From the NCBI RefSeq assembly GCF_928391935.1, contig NZ_CAKMTD010000001.1, positions 186,001 to 250,000 on the forward strand: 64,000 bases of DNA, written 5' to 3'. Below the pieces are notes generated by a model. That model was not told where the DNA came from and did not search any database. It worked only from the letters and a program-made list of their open reading frames with translations. The position numbers and the translations under genes are program-made. The stretch comes from Rothia nasimurium (lineage in GTDB: Bacteria > Actinomycetota > Actinomycetes > Actinomycetales > Micrococcaceae). How positions within the stretch are numbered: position 1 is the first letter of the stretch; each line of letters starts with the position of its first letter. Below are positions 32,627 to 42,423 of this stretch, piece after piece.

Positions 32627-32851
32627 TGAGTTTCTCCGTGAATATCTCTGCCGCAGGTCAAACATATTCGTGTTTCGCGTAGGCAGTGTCTGAGGGCTTC
32701 TCACGAAGCCAGACCGGTGCTGTCTACGAGTAAGTTTGTCTCACCGGAACCATCTTTAGGTACCGGTGGTCCGTGTTGTTGCTGGTCGCTCTTCCCCCTG
32801 CGGCAGGGGCGTGCCCAACACGAACACAAAGAAAAATTATCCCACAGAAAA

Positions 32852-32880
32852 CCCGCCTGCACCAGAGGTGCGGCGGCGGG
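32852..32880 (-). terminator. Terminator of trmD
   Basis: On the minus strand CCCGCC and GCACC pair with GGTGC and GGCGGG around a short bulge, then TTTTCT. Just beyond, GATAAT (complement of 32836-32841) is a possible -10 box for rplS. Confidence 0.75.
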
Positions 32881-32920
32881 CGTCCTGAACTTAAATGTGA
32901 GCTTACCTACTTTAGGTGAG

Positions 32921-33736
32921 CTACTCTGCTAATTCGCTCTGGGCTGCCGCCTGGCGGGCAGCTTTTTGCTCGGTGTGCAGCTCCTGTAGGAGCTTGCGGT
33001 CTTTCTTATCCCAGCTTTCAGCGGGGTAGGCCTTGACCATGTCGGGACGGCGGGTAAAGGTGCGTTTGATTTGTTCGTCGCGGCGCCAGCGGGCAATGGC
33101 CCCGTGGTTGCCAGAAAGAAGGACGGACGGCACCTCCTGGTCGCGCCAGGTGGCTGGCTTGGTGTAGACCGGGTATTCCAGCAGGCCACCGGTATGGGAC
33201 TCTTCGGCCAGGGACTCGGGGTTGCCCATCGCGCCGGGAATCAGGCGGGTAATGGCCTCAATCATGACCATCACGGCCACCTCGCCCCCGTAGAGCACGT
33301 AGTCACCGATAGATACTGGCATCACCCTGAACTCGGTTTCGGCCCAGTCCAGCACGCGCTCGTCGATGCCTTCGTAGCGGGCCGGGGCAAAGACAATATG
33401 CTCCTCTTCGGCCAGGTCATAGGCCAGCTGCTGGTTAAAGACGGTGCCAGCCGGTGAGGGCACAATCAGTAGGGGCTTGCTCCCGTCTGCCCGTGCGGAC
33501 GCCGGTGAGGCAGCCAGGGCCTGGTCCAGGGCAAGGCCCCAGGGTTCGGGTTTCATGACCATGCCCGCTCCCCCGCCGTAGGGGGTATCGTCAACGGTTT
33601 TATGCCGGTCAAAGGCGAAGTCCCGCAGGTTGGTCAGGTGCAGGTCAACCTTGCCTGATTCGCGGGCCTTGCCCATGAGGGATAGTTCGAGGGGGGCCAG
33701 GTATTCGGGGAAGATGGTGATGACATCAAAGCGCAT
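32921..33736 (-). CDS. trmD: tRNA (guanine-N1)-methyltransferase
   Basis: Makes m1G37 in tRNAs, preventing frameshifts. It has the SPOUT trefoil-knot segment [23 protein letters not shown] near 149-171, and opens with [13 protein letters not shown]. The S-adenosylmethionine-binding SIGDYVL motif and the PVYTKP segment are present. Length 271 aa includes a basic, Ala-rich tail. It is 5 bp after rimM. Confidence 0.96.
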   Translation of the reverse strand: MRFDVITIFPEYLAPLELSLMGKARESGKVDLHLTNLRDFAFDRHKTVDDTPYGGGAGMVMKPEPWGLALDQALAASPASARADGSKPLLIVPSPAGTVFNQQLAYDLAEEEHIVFAPARYEGIDERVLDWAETEFRVMPVSIGDYVLYGGEVAVMVMIEAITRLIPGAMGNPESLAEESHTGGLLEYPVYTKPATWRDQEVPSVLLSGNHGAIARWRRDEQIKRTFTRRPDMVKAYPAESWDKKDRKLLQELHTEQKAARQAAAQSELAE

Positions 33737-33741
33737 GGGGT

Positions 33742-34356
33742 TTAGCCCTGCTCACTCTCGGGGTCAGTTTCGTCATCTTCATCGCTGTTGAGTTTAAGCA
33801 GGCCGGCGGGCGGGTTGATGATAATGTAGCCCTCCTCGGTATCGATCGCCGGGACGAGCTCTTCCACGAAGGGAATCATAACTTCTTCACCGTCTGCGGT
33901 GTTTTCCAGCACCAGGAGGTCCTGGGTGGGCATGGTCTGCAGGCCGGTGACGATGGCAATGGGCTCTTCGGGTAGGTAGCCGTCCTTAATCTCGGAAGCT
34001 AGGTAGACCGGCAGGTCAAGGAGCTCATGCTCATAGTAGCCCTCGTCATCGCTCTCGGTTTCTGCTTCGCTAGCGGAATCAAAGGTGAGGCGGGTGTCGC
34101 GGAGTTCTTCGGCCTGGTTGCGGTTGGTGACTTCTTCGAAGGCTACGACCAGGATTTTCTTGTTCCAGCGGGATTTTTTGACGGTGAGGGTGCCGGCAGG
34201 GGCGATTGAACCTGCGGGGCTTGCGGGGTTGAAGTTTTCGATGTCGAGTACGGATCCGGGAGCGAAGCGTTCTTCGGGGGCGTCGGTGAAGAGCTGGACG
34301 GTGACTTCGCCGCGGATGCCGTGGGGTTTGCCGATGCGGGCAACTAGAACCTGCAT
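33742..34356 (-). CDS. rimM: Ribosome maturation factor RimM
   Basis: Assists 30S head assembly by binding S19. RimM domain about 1-95 ([21 protein letters not shown] opening) and PRC-barrel domain about 105-190 ([13 protein letters not shown], then [22 protein letters not shown]). An acidic tail [12 protein letters not shown] follows. Length is 204 aa. It is preceded by a terminator-like hairpin after khpA and is directly followed by trmD. Confidence 0.95.
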   Translation of the reverse strand: MQVLVARIGKPHGIRGEVTVQLFTDAPEERFAPGSVLDIENFNPASPAGSIAPAGTLTVKKSRWNKKILVVAFEEVTNRNQAEELRDTRLTFDSASEAETESDDEGYYEHELLDLPVYLASEIKDGYLPEEPIAIVTGLQTMPTQDLLVLENTADGEEVMIPFVEELVPAIDTEEGYIIINPPAGLLKLNSDEDDETDPESEQG

Positions 34357-34438
34357 GGGTTCTCCTTGGGGTGGTGACGTGTGGGGCTTGGGTCTAACTT
34401 TACCGGGTTTTGCGGACGCCGGTGGGAAGATACAAGAT

Positions 34439-34468
34439 GGCCCCTACAGCTCGTAAGCGGTAGGGGCC
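34439..34468 (-). terminator. Hairpin between khpA and rimM
   Basis: A perfect 9-bp stem (34439-34447 with 34460-34468), 12-nt loop and no long T run. It could partly uncouple rpsP-khpA from rimM-trmD. Confidence 0.65.
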
Positions 34469-34485
34469 TCTTGAGAAGTATTCAG

Positions 34486-34728
34486 TTAGCGTCGCTTGTC
34501 CGTGTCAATGACGTCTACGCGCACATGGTCGCCGTCATTGATGGCATTGACCACGGTGCGGATTGACTTAGCGGTGCGGCCAGAACGGCCAATCACGCGA
34601 CCCAGGTCAGCTGGGTTAACACGGACTTCCAGAGTCTCCCCGCGGCGGCCCGGCTTTGAGCGGACTACCACGTCGTCCGGGTTATCGACAATACCCCGAA
34701 CGAGGTGTTCGAGAGCGTCTGCCAACAT
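34486..34728 (-). CDS. khpA: KH-domain RNA-binding protein KhpA
   Basis: A 80-aa single type II KH domain with the nucleic-acid loop GRSGRTAKSIR near 48-58. It binds RNA, usually as a dimer with KhpB, and lies between rpsP and rimM in most Gram-positive genomes. It starts 2 bp after the rpsP stop, so the two are coupled. Confidence 0.93.
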   Translation of the reverse strand: MLADALEHLVRGIVDNPDDVVVRSKPGRRGETLEVRVNPADLGRVIGRSGRTAKSIRTVVNAINDGDHVRVDVIDTDKRR

Positions 34729-34730
34729 GA

Positions 34731-35168
34731 TTACTCAGCTGCTTCCTCAGAAGCTGCTTCTTTAGCAGCCTCTTCGGCGGGAGCTTCTGCAGCTTCTTCA
34801 GCCTTGTCCTCGCCCTTGGGGGTGATTGCCTCGGGAAGGATGACGGAACCCTTTTCGGGAACAACGAACTCGGGCTTTGCGTCAACGGGCTTTACGGTTG
34901 ACTCAGCCTTTTCGCCCTTGGCAGCAGCCAGGTCGCCGGTCAGCTTCAGCAGAGCAGCTACCTGCTCGGTGGGCTGGGCGCCAACTGACAGCCAGTACTG
35001 GGCACGCTCTGAGTTGATCTCGATGCGTGAGGGGTTCTCGGTCGGGTGGTAAATGCCGATTTCCTCGATAGCCTTACCGTCACGCTTGGTGCGTGAGTCA
35101 GCTACTACAACACGGTAGCGGGGATCGCGGATTTTACCGAAACGCTTCAGACGAATTTTAACAGCCAC
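34731..35168 (-). CDS. rpsP: 30S ribosomal protein S16
   Basis: Residues 1 to about 80 are canonical S16 ([22 protein letters not shown] opening). Residues of about 85-145 form an actinobacterial extension, ending in an Ala-Glu-rich, low-complexity tail ([17 protein letters not shown]), likely disordered and surface exposed. First gene of the rpsP-khpA-rimM-trmD unit. The 205-bp region upstream, to the ABC permease stop, must hold its promoter. Confidence 0.96.
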   Translation of the reverse strand: MAVKIRLKRFGKIRDPRYRVVVADSRTKRDGKAIEEIGIYHPTENPSRIEINSERAQYWLSVGAQPTEQVAALLKLTGDLAAAKGEKAESTVKPVDAKPEFVVPEKGSVILPEAITPKGEDKAEEAAEAPAEEAAKEAASEEAAE

Positions 35169-35374
35169 TGTAGTGGTTTCTCCTGTTTTCTATAACTGTT
35201 CGAGGTCAGGCGTCAGCTCGTGGGGCGGGCGTCGTCAAGACCTCTGCGGACACAATTTCTCCCGGATGAGAGGGGCCGGGAAAAATCGAGTACCCGTCAA
35301 GTATGCCAGCTTGGCCCCGCTTAATCTAGGGTTACGCCCCGTGCAGTCAGCGTGTTGTGAGCAAGCTGACCGTT

Positions 35375-36556
35375 TTATTTCTTAAGAGCCTGCTTCCAGC
35401 TCACCGAGGTGCCGCCGCGCATGATGTTGGCGCGGTAGATACGGGCGCCGAGACGGGTAAGAAGGAGGGCTGTGGCCAGGGTGAGGGTCAGGGCGAGCAT
35501 CGGCTCCCACACGGCGACGTCCTCCAGCAGCAGACGGCGGGGCATGGCAATGGAAGACAGGACAGGAACGAAAGAGACGACCTTGAGCCAGGTTCCGGAG
35601 GCATAGATACCGGCGAAGAGGGCTGCGATGAGCACCATGGTGATGGGGTTGGAGAGGTTGGTGATGTCCTCGGTGCGGGCGGCCATGGCGCCGACGGCTG
35701 CCCAGATGGTGGCGATAGCTGCGAAGCCAACGACGTAGAACAGGGCGAACCAGCCTGCTGAGGGCAGGATCCAGCCGAATTCTGAGGCGCTCCCGGTGAT
35801 TTGCATGCCGATGAGGCCGGCGACTGCGTAGATGGCTACTTGCAAGATGGCGAGCACGATATTGCCCACGATTTTTCCGGCCAGGAGCTGGCTGAGGGGG
35901 ATGGCGGTGGCGATGATTTCGACGATACGGTTTTGTTTTTCTTCGACCACGGAGTTGGCGATGGCTACGCCGAAGAGCACGGTGGTCATGTAGAAAATCA
36001 TGGCGAAGACCATGGCGATAAGGAAGGCCAGCCCTGCATTGCTGTTGCCGGAGAGGACGCTGGTGGTCACCTGGGTTCCTGCGGCCAGGGCTTCGAGGTC
36101 AACGCCTGCGGCAGCTGCGTTTTCGGCTGTAACGGTGGAGGTGATAACGGCGCTCAGTTCAGTGACCAGGCTGTTGTCGGGGGAAGAGTCAAAGACGAGT
36201 TCCCAGCCCTGGTCTGTGGGGGCGAGGTAGGCGTCCGCGTCCCCGTCGGCAACGAGGGTGCGGGCGGCGTCCGCGCTGTCGACCTGGGTGGCGGTGTAGC
36301 TGGTGTTCTCGTCGCTGCTGGCTTCAGCGGACGCGATGAAGGAGGTGGCTCGGTCGTCGCTGGTGGCTACGGTGTAATCGGTTGACCCCGAGCTCATAAA
36401 GTAAGGGATGAGGATTGCTGCCAGGATGATGACGAGGGAGAAGATGGTTCCGCCGATGAAGGATTTGTCGCGCAGCTTGACCATGATTTCGCGGGTTGCG
36501 ACGATTTGCCAGGCGTTTTTGGGGGCGGTACTGGGGCGGGTGGGTGCGGTGTTCAT
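35375..36556 (-). CDS. ABC-2 type transporter permease (NatB-like)
   Basis: A 393-residue membrane protein with one helix near the N terminus (about 34-53), an extracytoplasmic domain (about 54-170) and five or six helices from about 175 to 375. The layout fits the NatB/ABC-2 exporter permease family. The start overlaps the ATPase gene by an ATGA, so both subunits are made together. Substrate unknown; export of an ion, lipid or antimicrobial compound is possible. Confidence 0.88.
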   Translation of the reverse strand: MNTAPTRPSTAPKNAWQIVATREIMVKLRDKSFIGGTIFSLVIILAAILIPYFMSSGSTDYTVATSDDRATSFIASAEASSDENTSYTATQVDSADAARTLVADGDADAYLAPTDQGWELVFDSSPDNSLVTELSAVITSTVTAENAAAAGVDLEALAAGTQVTTSVLSGNSNAGLAFLIAMVFAMIFYMTTVLFGVAIANSVVEEKQNRIVEIIATAIPLSQLLAGKIVGNIVLAILQVAIYAVAGLIGMQITGSASEFGWILPSAGWFALFYVVGFAAIATIWAAVGAMAARTEDITNLSNPITMVLIAALFAGIYASGTWLKVVSFVPVLSSIAMPRRLLLEDVAVWEPMLALTLTLATALLLTRLGARIYRANIMRGGTSVSWKQALKK

Positions 36557-37470
36557 TGGCCGGTGACCTTTCGGTAGATGTCGCCGAGGGTGGGGAGCTG
36601 GCGGGAGAACTCGTGCATGTCGTGGTGAAGTCCTGCGCTCAGGATTTGGTGGCGGACGCTGGCCAGGTCAGCGCCGGGGGCCAGTTCGAGGACGGCGTCG
36701 GTGCCGGAGACGTCGAGGACGTTGATCCCAGCCAGATCGCGGAGCCAGGCGGCGTCCGCCCCGCCCCGGTAAATGTAGCGGGGGGTACCTGATTCACGCA
36801 GTTCGGTGGCGTTGCCGCTGGCGCGGACGGTTCCGCCGTGCAGAATAACGACGCGGTCGCAGAGACGGTCAACCAGGTCTAGCTGGTGGGATGAGAAAAG
36901 GATGGGGACCCCGCCCCGCATGAGCTCGCGCATCATGGAGACCATGGTGTCTACGGCTTTAGGGTCAAGGCCAGAGAAGGGTTCGTCAAGAATCAGGGCG
37001 GTGGGCTGGTGCAGGATAGAGGCTACGATCTGCACCCGCTGCTGGTTGCCGAGGGAGAGGGATTCGAGCTTGTCGTTCAGCCGCTCCCCCAGCCCCAGTT
37101 CGGTGAGGTGGTCGGTAGCGATGGTGCGGGCGGTGCTGGCGCTCATACCGCGCAGCTGGCCCAGGTAGACGAGCTGGGCAAGGATAGCCTGTTTGGGGTA
37201 GAGGCCGCGTTCTTCGGGCATGTAGCCAAAACCCGCGCGGTCTGCGGCGGTAATGGGACGGCCGCCGTAGAGTACCTGCCCTTCGGTGGGTTCGAGCAGG
37301 CCCATGATCATGCGCATGGTGGTGGTTTTACCTGCGCCGTTAGCGCCGAGGAAGCCGGTCATAGAGCCGGGTTGAACGGTAAAACTCACCTTTTCTACAG
37401 CGGTGGTGGCACCGGGGCCGCTGCCGTAGACCTTGGTGAGGTCACGCACTTCTATGGTTCGGTCAGTCAT
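36553..37470 (-). CDS. ABC transporter ATP-binding protein (NatA-like)
   Basis: A 305-aa ATPase with Walker A GANGAGKTT at 42-50, a Q-loop, the signature written as SLGNQQRVQI (LSLGNQQ in place of LSGGQ, as in NatA-type exporters) and Walker B LILDEPFSGLDP. A C-terminal domain of about 90 residues follows. It drives the permease encoded next. The upstream two-component system may control it: the response-regulator stop lies 124 bp before the start. Confidence 0.92.
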   Translation of the reverse strand: MTDRTIEVRDLTKVYGSGPGATTAVEKVSFTVQPGSMTGFLGANGAGKTTTMRMIMGLLEPTEGQVLYGGRPITAADRAGFGYMPEERGLYPKQAILAQLVYLGQLRGMSASTARTIATDHLTELGLGERLNDKLESLSLGNQQRVQIVASILHQPTALILDEPFSGLDPKAVDTMVSMMRELMRGGVPILFSSHQLDLVDRLCDRVVILHGGTVRASGNATELRESGTPRYIYRGGADAAWLRDLAGINVLDVSGTDAVLELAPGADLASVRHQILSAGLHHDMHEFSRQLPTLGDIYRKVTGQ

Positions 37471-37528
37471 GGGGCACTTCCTTTGGGTAGCTTGTACCTC
37501 AAGTCTAGGAAGGCTGTGAGCATAACAA

Positions 37529-37559
37529 CTCCCCCGCCGGGTGGAGCCGGGCGGGGGAG
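37529..37559 (-). terminator. Terminator after the response regulator
   Basis: A perfect 10-bp stem CTCCCCCGCC/GGCGGGGGAG (37529-37538 with 37550-37559). It ends the sensor-regulator transcript before the ABC genes. Confidence 0.75.
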
Positions 37560-37594
37560 ATTGTGGGCGGACGCTGAGAAGCTGGGTTGAGAAT

Positions 37595-38314
37595 CTAGGC
37601 TAACCCAACCCGGTGGGCAAAGATCACGGCACCGACGCGGTCGCGGCTGTGGGTCTTGGCCAGAATATTAGAGACGTGGGTCTTGACGGTCGCTGCCCCG
37701 AGGAAGAGTTTTTCAGCAATCTCTGCGTTGGTCAGGCCCTGGGCGAGAAGCTCTAAGGTTTCCTTCTCGCGCGGGGTCAGGGCCCCCAAGGCGAAGGCGT
37801 CCTCGGGGCTCAGCTCCTGGGCGGAGCGTACTCCCCCGCTCTTGACCGCCCCTGAGCTACCTGCCTGGGCGGCGGCGTCCTGCCCCTTGGCCTGTTCCAC
37901 AAAGCGGGCAATCAGGGGCACGGTCATTTCGGGCGAGAGCAGGGCCAGACCGCCAGCAACCTTACGGATAGCTTCAACCAGGTCATCGGCGTCCGATGTT
38001 TTGAGCAGGAAGCCGCTGGCCCCAGCCTTGAGGGCGGAGAAAAGGTAGTCCTCGCGGTCAAAGGTAGTCAGTATCAGGACGGCAGTGCCCGGCAGGGCCT
38101 CGGTGATGGCGGCGGTGGCGGTGATTCCGTCCATGACGGGCATTTGGACATCCATCAGCACCACGTCAGGGCGGAGGGCAGTGGCCAGGTCCAGGGCTTC
38201 AGCCCCGTTGCGGGCCTGGCCCACCACCTCAATATCGTCCTCCATCGAGAGAATCAGGGAGAAGCCGGAACGGACCATATCTTGGTCGTCTGCGAGTAGA
38301 ACCTTAAGCGTCAT
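37595..38314 (-). CDS. NarL/FixJ-type response regulator
   Basis: Receiver domain 1 to about 120 with the acidic pair D9-D10, the phosphoacceptor D55 (VVLMDVQMP) and the later Thr and Lys (LTTFDR, LLKTSDADD). An Ala/Gly/Ser-rich linker (about 140-168) leads to a LuxR-type helix-turn-helix from about 175 (LTPREKETLELLAQGLTN). Length 239 aa; the linker is longer than usual. The start overlaps the kinase gene by 11 bp. The target is likely the neighbouring ABC genes (inference). Confidence 0.93.
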   Translation of the reverse strand: MTLKVLLADDQDMVRSGFSLILSMEDDIEVVGQARNGAEALDLATALRPDVVLMDVQMPVMDGITATAAITEALPGTAVLILTTFDREDYLFSALKAGASGFLLKTSDADDLVEAIRKVAGGLALLSPEMTVPLIARFVEQAKGQDAAAQAGSSGAVKSGGVRSAQELSPEDAFALGALTPREKETLELLAQGLTNAEIAEKLFLGAATVKTHVSNILAKTHSRDRVGAVIFAHRVGLA

Positions 38315-39698
38315 GGGGTCTTCCTAGGGTTGAAGTGTCATTGTCGTCGTCGAGATCGATGGGGAACCTCACCTGGACTTTCCAGCCGGGAGCACCCCGC
38401 CGGTGCCCCACCCAGGAGGTGCCGCCCAGGGCTGCTGCCCGTTCCCGGATACCTTGCAGGCCGTACCCCTGGCTACCGGGGCCAGGGATAAACTCCTGTC
38501 CCTCTGCCCCCTGGCTACTGGTGCCCTGGCCGTCGTCCGTCACTTCCAGTTCAGCCCAGTGGTGGCCAGGCTTCCCGCCGGTGCGAAGGGCGACGGTAGC
38601 CGTGCGGGCAGCAGAGTGTTTCCGCACGTTGGTCAGGGCCTCCTGGGCCATGCGATAAATCGACAGCTGGGTTCCCTGCTGGAGGCCGGTGAGCCTCAAA
38701 AGATCGCGCTCACTCACCGTCACCTGGGTCTCCACCCCAGCCTTACCCACCTGTTGGGCCAATTCAAAAATAGAGTCAATCTGGGGCTCCTTCGCGGGCC
38801 CGGCCCCCTGTTCGGCCTCCCCCGGGGCTCTTAGCACCCGAATCAGGTTCTTCATTTCCGTGACGGAGGACCGGGCTAGTTTTTCGATATTAGCCAGAGG
38901 CTCGGCGGCCAGCTCCGGCCTCTTGGTCAGGGCCCGGCGGGCAGCTGCCGCCTGAACCCCCATAGAGGTGACATGGTGACCTACCGAGTCGTGGAGCTCC
39001 CGGGCAATCCGCAGCCGGTCCCGGGTCACCGCGTCCTGGGCCATCTGCTCAGCCTGCACCTCAAGCTGGAGGGCCTGGGAGGCCAGCACCGTCCGCTGGT
39101 AGGCCTGGTTCCAGGACGTGCGGCCCATGATGGCAGCGCACCCAAAGTAGAAAATGTTGGTCACCACGTTCATCACAAAGAAGGCAGTAGCCTGGTCAAA
39201 AATCCCGCCACTGTATTCTTCCACCCCGCTCAGCTGCATCACGGAGTCAGTAGTCACCCAGTACACAACCAGGCTCACCGCAGAGAAGAGGCAGACCAGG
39301 GCATAGGTTACCCAGGTCAGATACCGGTTCTTCCCCCAGGCGATACCAGCATAGAGCACAGCAAAATACGACAGCTGATAGGTCAGGGTGACTCCCGCCA
39401 GCTCCGAGACAAAACTCAGGGAGAAAAAGAGCAGGGTGGCCAGCACCATCATGGTCAGAGGAAAGCGACGCCGCCAAATCAGGGGCACGGTCATGGCACC
39501 GGCCACCAGATAGGACTTGACGATATCGTCGGTGGCGCTGCCGAAAAAGCCCCCGGAATGGTAGGTGGCATTCAGCAGCAGGGTAACGCCCAGAACAATG
39601 AGCCACCCCACCAGATCCTTGCGTAAGGACGCCGGTGGTGGGGTGGGCCTCTCCCAGTCGGGGTCTATCTGTGAAAAGGAAAAACGCTGAGTTGGCAC
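38304..39698 (-). CDS. Sensor histidine kinase (HisKA_3, NarL-type partner)
   Basis: A 464-aa membrane kinase. Five or six helices span about 30-190, with hardly any extracytoplasmic loop, so sensing is probably within the membrane. The dimerisation box RIARELHDSVGHHV carries the phospho-His H236; the ATPase part has LTNVRKHS (N box) and VTDDGQG (G box). The pattern of an intramembrane sensor next to an ABC exporter recalls cell-envelope stress systems, but the LuxR-type regulator makes it closer to the LiaS/DesK group. Confidence 0.92.
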   Translation of the reverse strand: MPTQRFSFSQIDPDWERPTPPPASLRKDLVGWLIVLGVTLLLNATYHSGGFFGSATDDIVKSYLVAGAMTVPLIWRRRFPLTMMVLATLLFFSLSFVSELAGVTLTYQLSYFAVLYAGIAWGKNRYLTWVTYALVCLFSAVSLVVYWVTTDSVMQLSGVEEYSGGIFDQATAFFVMNVVTNIFYFGCAAIMGRTSWNQAYQRTVLASQALQLEVQAEQMAQDAVTRDRLRIARELHDSVGHHVTSMGVQAAAARRALTKRPELAAEPLANIEKLARSSVTEMKNLIRVLRAPGEAEQGAGPAKEPQIDSIFELAQQVGKAGVETQVTVSERDLLRLTGLQQGTQLSIYRMAQEALTNVRKHSAARTATVALRTGGKPGHHWAELEVTDDGQGTSSQGAEGQEFIPGPGSQGYGLQGIRERAAALGGTSWVGHRRGAPGWKVQVRFPIDLDDDNDTSTLGRPHDA

Positions 39699-39714
39699 CC
39701 CCTCAATGTACCCC

Positions 39715-39747
39715 AGCCGCCCCTGCTTGTATTCCCCCGGGCGGCTG
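39715..39747 (-). terminator. Hairpin after the 650-aa gene
   Basis: A 9-bp stem CAGCCGCCC/GGGCGGCTG (39715-39723 with 39739-39747) between the 39778 stop and the kinase start. Confidence 0.6.
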
Positions 39748-39777
39748 AGTTACACCAAGAATTAGCAGGTGCTCGGC

Positions 39778-41730
39778 CTAGTCTGTGCCGAAGAAACGGC
39801 CTAACTGCTTCTTCGCTCCGGCACTCACCCTATGACTCATTTTCTGCCCCAGGGCACGGACCCGGCCCACTCCCCGAGGGGAGGACGGTTCATCGTCCCC
39901 CGCCTCTGAAGGCCGAGGGGCTGACATTTGGGCCCGGAGTTCCTGGGTGATTGACAGGGGACGGTGGTAGGCTACCGGGCCCTGAATAGGATCGCCCGGC
40001 TTCTCCTGGGACTGGATTTTCTGATAGAACCGGGCCAGGGCCAACTCAGCAGCCCCCGTCGCCCCCAGGGTAGCGGCAGCCACCATAGCGGCGGTACCCG
40101 ATTTCCCGGTGGCCAACCGCCGAGCTGCCCACAGGGCCAAGGCCCCGGAGGCACCCAGCTGGGCGGCACCGTCCGCAGCAATCAACCAGGGGCGTTTCCG
40201 GATTTCCCGGCTCAGACTTGAGAGGGTATCTTCCCCATTCGGGTAGGCTCCCAGGCTCTCCTTAAGCCGCCCTAAACCACCGGTTTCTGGCTCAAAACGC
40301 TGGTACCCGGCAAAGGACTCCATCTCGATTTTCCTGTTGATTACCTGCAAGATCTCCTGCGGGAGGTCCAGGGCCTGGAGGGCTGATTCGAGGGCATCCA
40401 CGCTGTAGGTATCGCGCACATAATTCTCAAACCGGTTGGCCGCCTGCTCCCCCAGCCCGTAAAGCCAGATCAACTGTTCCAGGTCCTCCCCGGTGCGTTG
40501 GGTCTGACGGGGTTCGGGCAGGACGCCGGGCAGCATCCACAGTTCGTCCCCAGCCTCAGAGTTGGAGGGGAAGATAGGGCCAAGCTGCTTGGCTTCCGGG
40601 GCCCAGCTGAAGGTCAAGATCGTACCGACCAGGCTGGTATCTGGGGTACCCATCACCCGGTTCATCCAATCGGTGACGCTACCCGGCTCCGGCCCGGTGT
40701 TATCAGCCGGCAGAATAAAGGTCAGATTCTGGGACCACAGGGTCTGCTCGACCACAATGGCAGAGACGTTCATGACCTCAAGCAGGTGGGCCAGGGTTGC
40801 CGGGTCTGCACTCACCAGGGACCAGCCCCGATCAGCCGGGGCTGCCTCAACAGGCCCGTGCATCAAATCCTCGTGCAGGTAGGCGGGGATATCAGTCATG
40901 GGTAGCTCCACCAGGGCGGCACTAACCCCCTGGGGGTCGAGCGTCATGCTGTCGGTTCCCTGGGAGAAGGTAGCCAGGTGCTCAAAGGCGGGCCCATCAA
41001 CGGCCATGCGCTCGCCCAGGCCAGGCAGGTAGTCAGTCATTTCAGCAAGGACGTCCTCCAGGGGGCGGCCCAGGCTCAGGTTGCCCTGCCGGTCAGTGGT
41101 GACTGCTGTGAGACTCTCCGGTCGGCCCGGGCCTAGGTCCCACTGGCAGAGCAGGTAAACCTGGGCGCGTCCCTCCTGGGTCTCGTAGACGCTGACCTCC
41201 TGCATACTGGACAGGAGGACGGGCAGGTCGGTGGTCAGATCCCATCCCAGTTGGCCGGTTTCGTCGTGGTCGCTGGCGGACGGCCCGGGGTCAGCTTCTT
41301 CGGCTGTCTCGGGGCTGACGGTTGCGTCAGAATGTCCCTGCTCAGCTTCAAGTTCCTCGTGCCCGACCTCCACAATTTTCTGGATCAGGTCGTCAAACTT
41401 TTGGGGGTCAGCTGCAAGCTCTTCAACCTGGCTGAGGTCATCGGCGGTGTACTCTGCCCGGTTCTTGCTGGCCTGCTCCCGGATAGCCCCGATGAGCTCA
41501 TCCAGTTGCTGGCGAATCTGCTGTTCGAGGTCAGCCGGTTCAGCGGTAGAAGGGCTGGGGGTTCCGTCGTCTGGGCGGCTCTCCCCCATCAGGGCACGAT
41601 AATGCCCCGGGACCAGCTGGGCCCACCCCTCAGTCTGCCCGTCCATGGCAATACGGAGCCGCACCCAGTGAAGGTTTTGGAGCGGGACGGGGCCCAGTGG
41701 GGTGGCAGGTTCAAACGGGGAATCTGTCAT
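39778..41730 (-). CDS. Large hypothetical protein (650 aa)
   Basis: I do not recognise this family. The N-terminal third is acidic with a predicted helical stretch (about 67-130, rich in Glu and Gln), the middle is mixed and enzyme-like in composition, and two hydrophobic Ala/Gly/Leu-rich segments lie at about 540-560 and 565-585, which could be a helical hairpin in the membrane. The last 60 residues are Ser-, Pro- and Arg-rich and basic. There is no signal peptide. It starts 36 bp after the Nudix gene's stop, so they may be co-transcribed. Codon use is ordinary. Confidence 0.8.
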   Translation of the reverse strand: MTDSPFEPATPLGPVPLQNLHWVRLRIAMDGQTEGWAQLVPGHYRALMGESRPDDGTPSPSTAEPADLEQQIRQQLDELIGAIREQASKNRAEYTADDLSQVEELAADPQKFDDLIQKIVEVGHEELEAEQGHSDATVSPETAEEADPGPSASDHDETGQLGWDLTTDLPVLLSSMQEVSVYETQEGRAQVYLLCQWDLGPGRPESLTAVTTDRQGNLSLGRPLEDVLAEMTDYLPGLGERMAVDGPAFEHLATFSQGTDSMTLDPQGVSAALVELPMTDIPAYLHEDLMHGPVEAAPADRGWSLVSADPATLAHLLEVMNVSAIVVEQTLWSQNLTFILPADNTGPEPGSVTDWMNRVMGTPDTSLVGTILTFSWAPEAKQLGPIFPSNSEAGDELWMLPGVLPEPRQTQRTGEDLEQLIWLYGLGEQAANRFENYVRDTYSVDALESALQALDLPQEILQVINRKIEMESFAGYQRFEPETGGLGRLKESLGAYPNGEDTLSSLSREIRKRPWLIAADGAAQLGASGALALWAARRLATGKSGTAAMVAAATLGATGAAELALARFYQKIQSQEKPGDPIQGPVAYHRPLSITQELRAQMSAPRPSEAGDDEPSSPRGVGRVRALGQKMSHRVSAGAKKQLGRFFGTD

Positions 41731-41765
41731 ACCTTTTGTCCTTGACGATGATGAATGGTAAAGGG

Positions 41766-42254
41766 CTAGATGTCCTGGCTTGAGAACTCGTAGACGGCCC
41801 CGGTCTCCAGGGCCCGGTAGGCTTCGCGCAGGCGGTGGGCGTGCCGGGGCCCAAAATAGCGGTCGAGATCAGCTGGGGCAACCCACTCGTAGGAGGTTAA
41901 TTCTTCCTCTTGGAGGGTTATCTCAGCCCCTGCAGGCAGCACCCCAGCGTCGTAAATGTAGTAGGTGGAATCGCCCCACAGCCCCATCTGCAAGCCGTGG
42001 AAAATCACCAGCAGCCGCCCAGGTTCAAGCTCAAGGCCCACCTCTTCAGCTACCTCCCGGAAGCAACCCGGCTGCGGGGCTTCGCCAGCTTCAACGGTTC
42101 CACCCGGGATAGTCCAGCCGTCCTTATAGTTGGGTTTGACCACCAACATGTGCCCGTCCTCGTTCCGAATGAGGGCTCCCGCAGCGAGGCGACGGGTCGG
42201 CAGGGTCGCAATAAAGGCTTTCAGCTCTTCTTCTGGCAGGTAGGAATCGACCAC
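41766..42254 (-). CDS. Nudix hydrolase
   Basis: A 162-aa protein with an intact Nudix box at about 52-74 (GTVEAGE...REVAEEVGL), preceded by WTIPGG. The family hydrolyses nucleoside diphosphates linked to another group; the substrate cannot be told. It lies between ffh and the 650-aa gene, separated from ffh by a terminator. Confidence 0.9.
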   Translation of the reverse strand: MVDSYLPEEELKAFIATLPTRRLAAGALIRNEDGHMLVVKPNYKDGWTIPGGTVEAGEAPQPGCFREVAEEVGLELEPGRLLVIFHGLQMGLWGDSTYYIYDAGVLPAGAEITLQEEELTSYEWVAPADLDRYFGPRHAHRLREAYRALETGAVYEFSSQDI

Positions 42255-42378
42255 GGTTGGGCTCCTTATTCGCAGGTGGTATTACACCCAATGTACCGCG
42301 CCAACCCGCCGACCCCCAAGGCCGTGGGGCCCCTGAACTCTCTCAGCAGAACTGCCCCTGCCTGCCCTGCTTAACAGG

Positions 42379-42405
42379 GGCGGGGGTAGGACGCTGCCCT
42401 ACCCC
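42379..42405 (-). terminator. Terminator of ffh
   Basis: A perfect 10-bp stem CGGGGGTAGG/CCTACCCCCG (42379-42388 with 42396-42405), 18 bp past the ffh stop. Confidence 0.8.
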
Positions 42406-42423
42406 CGTCTCACGTTTTAGGTA

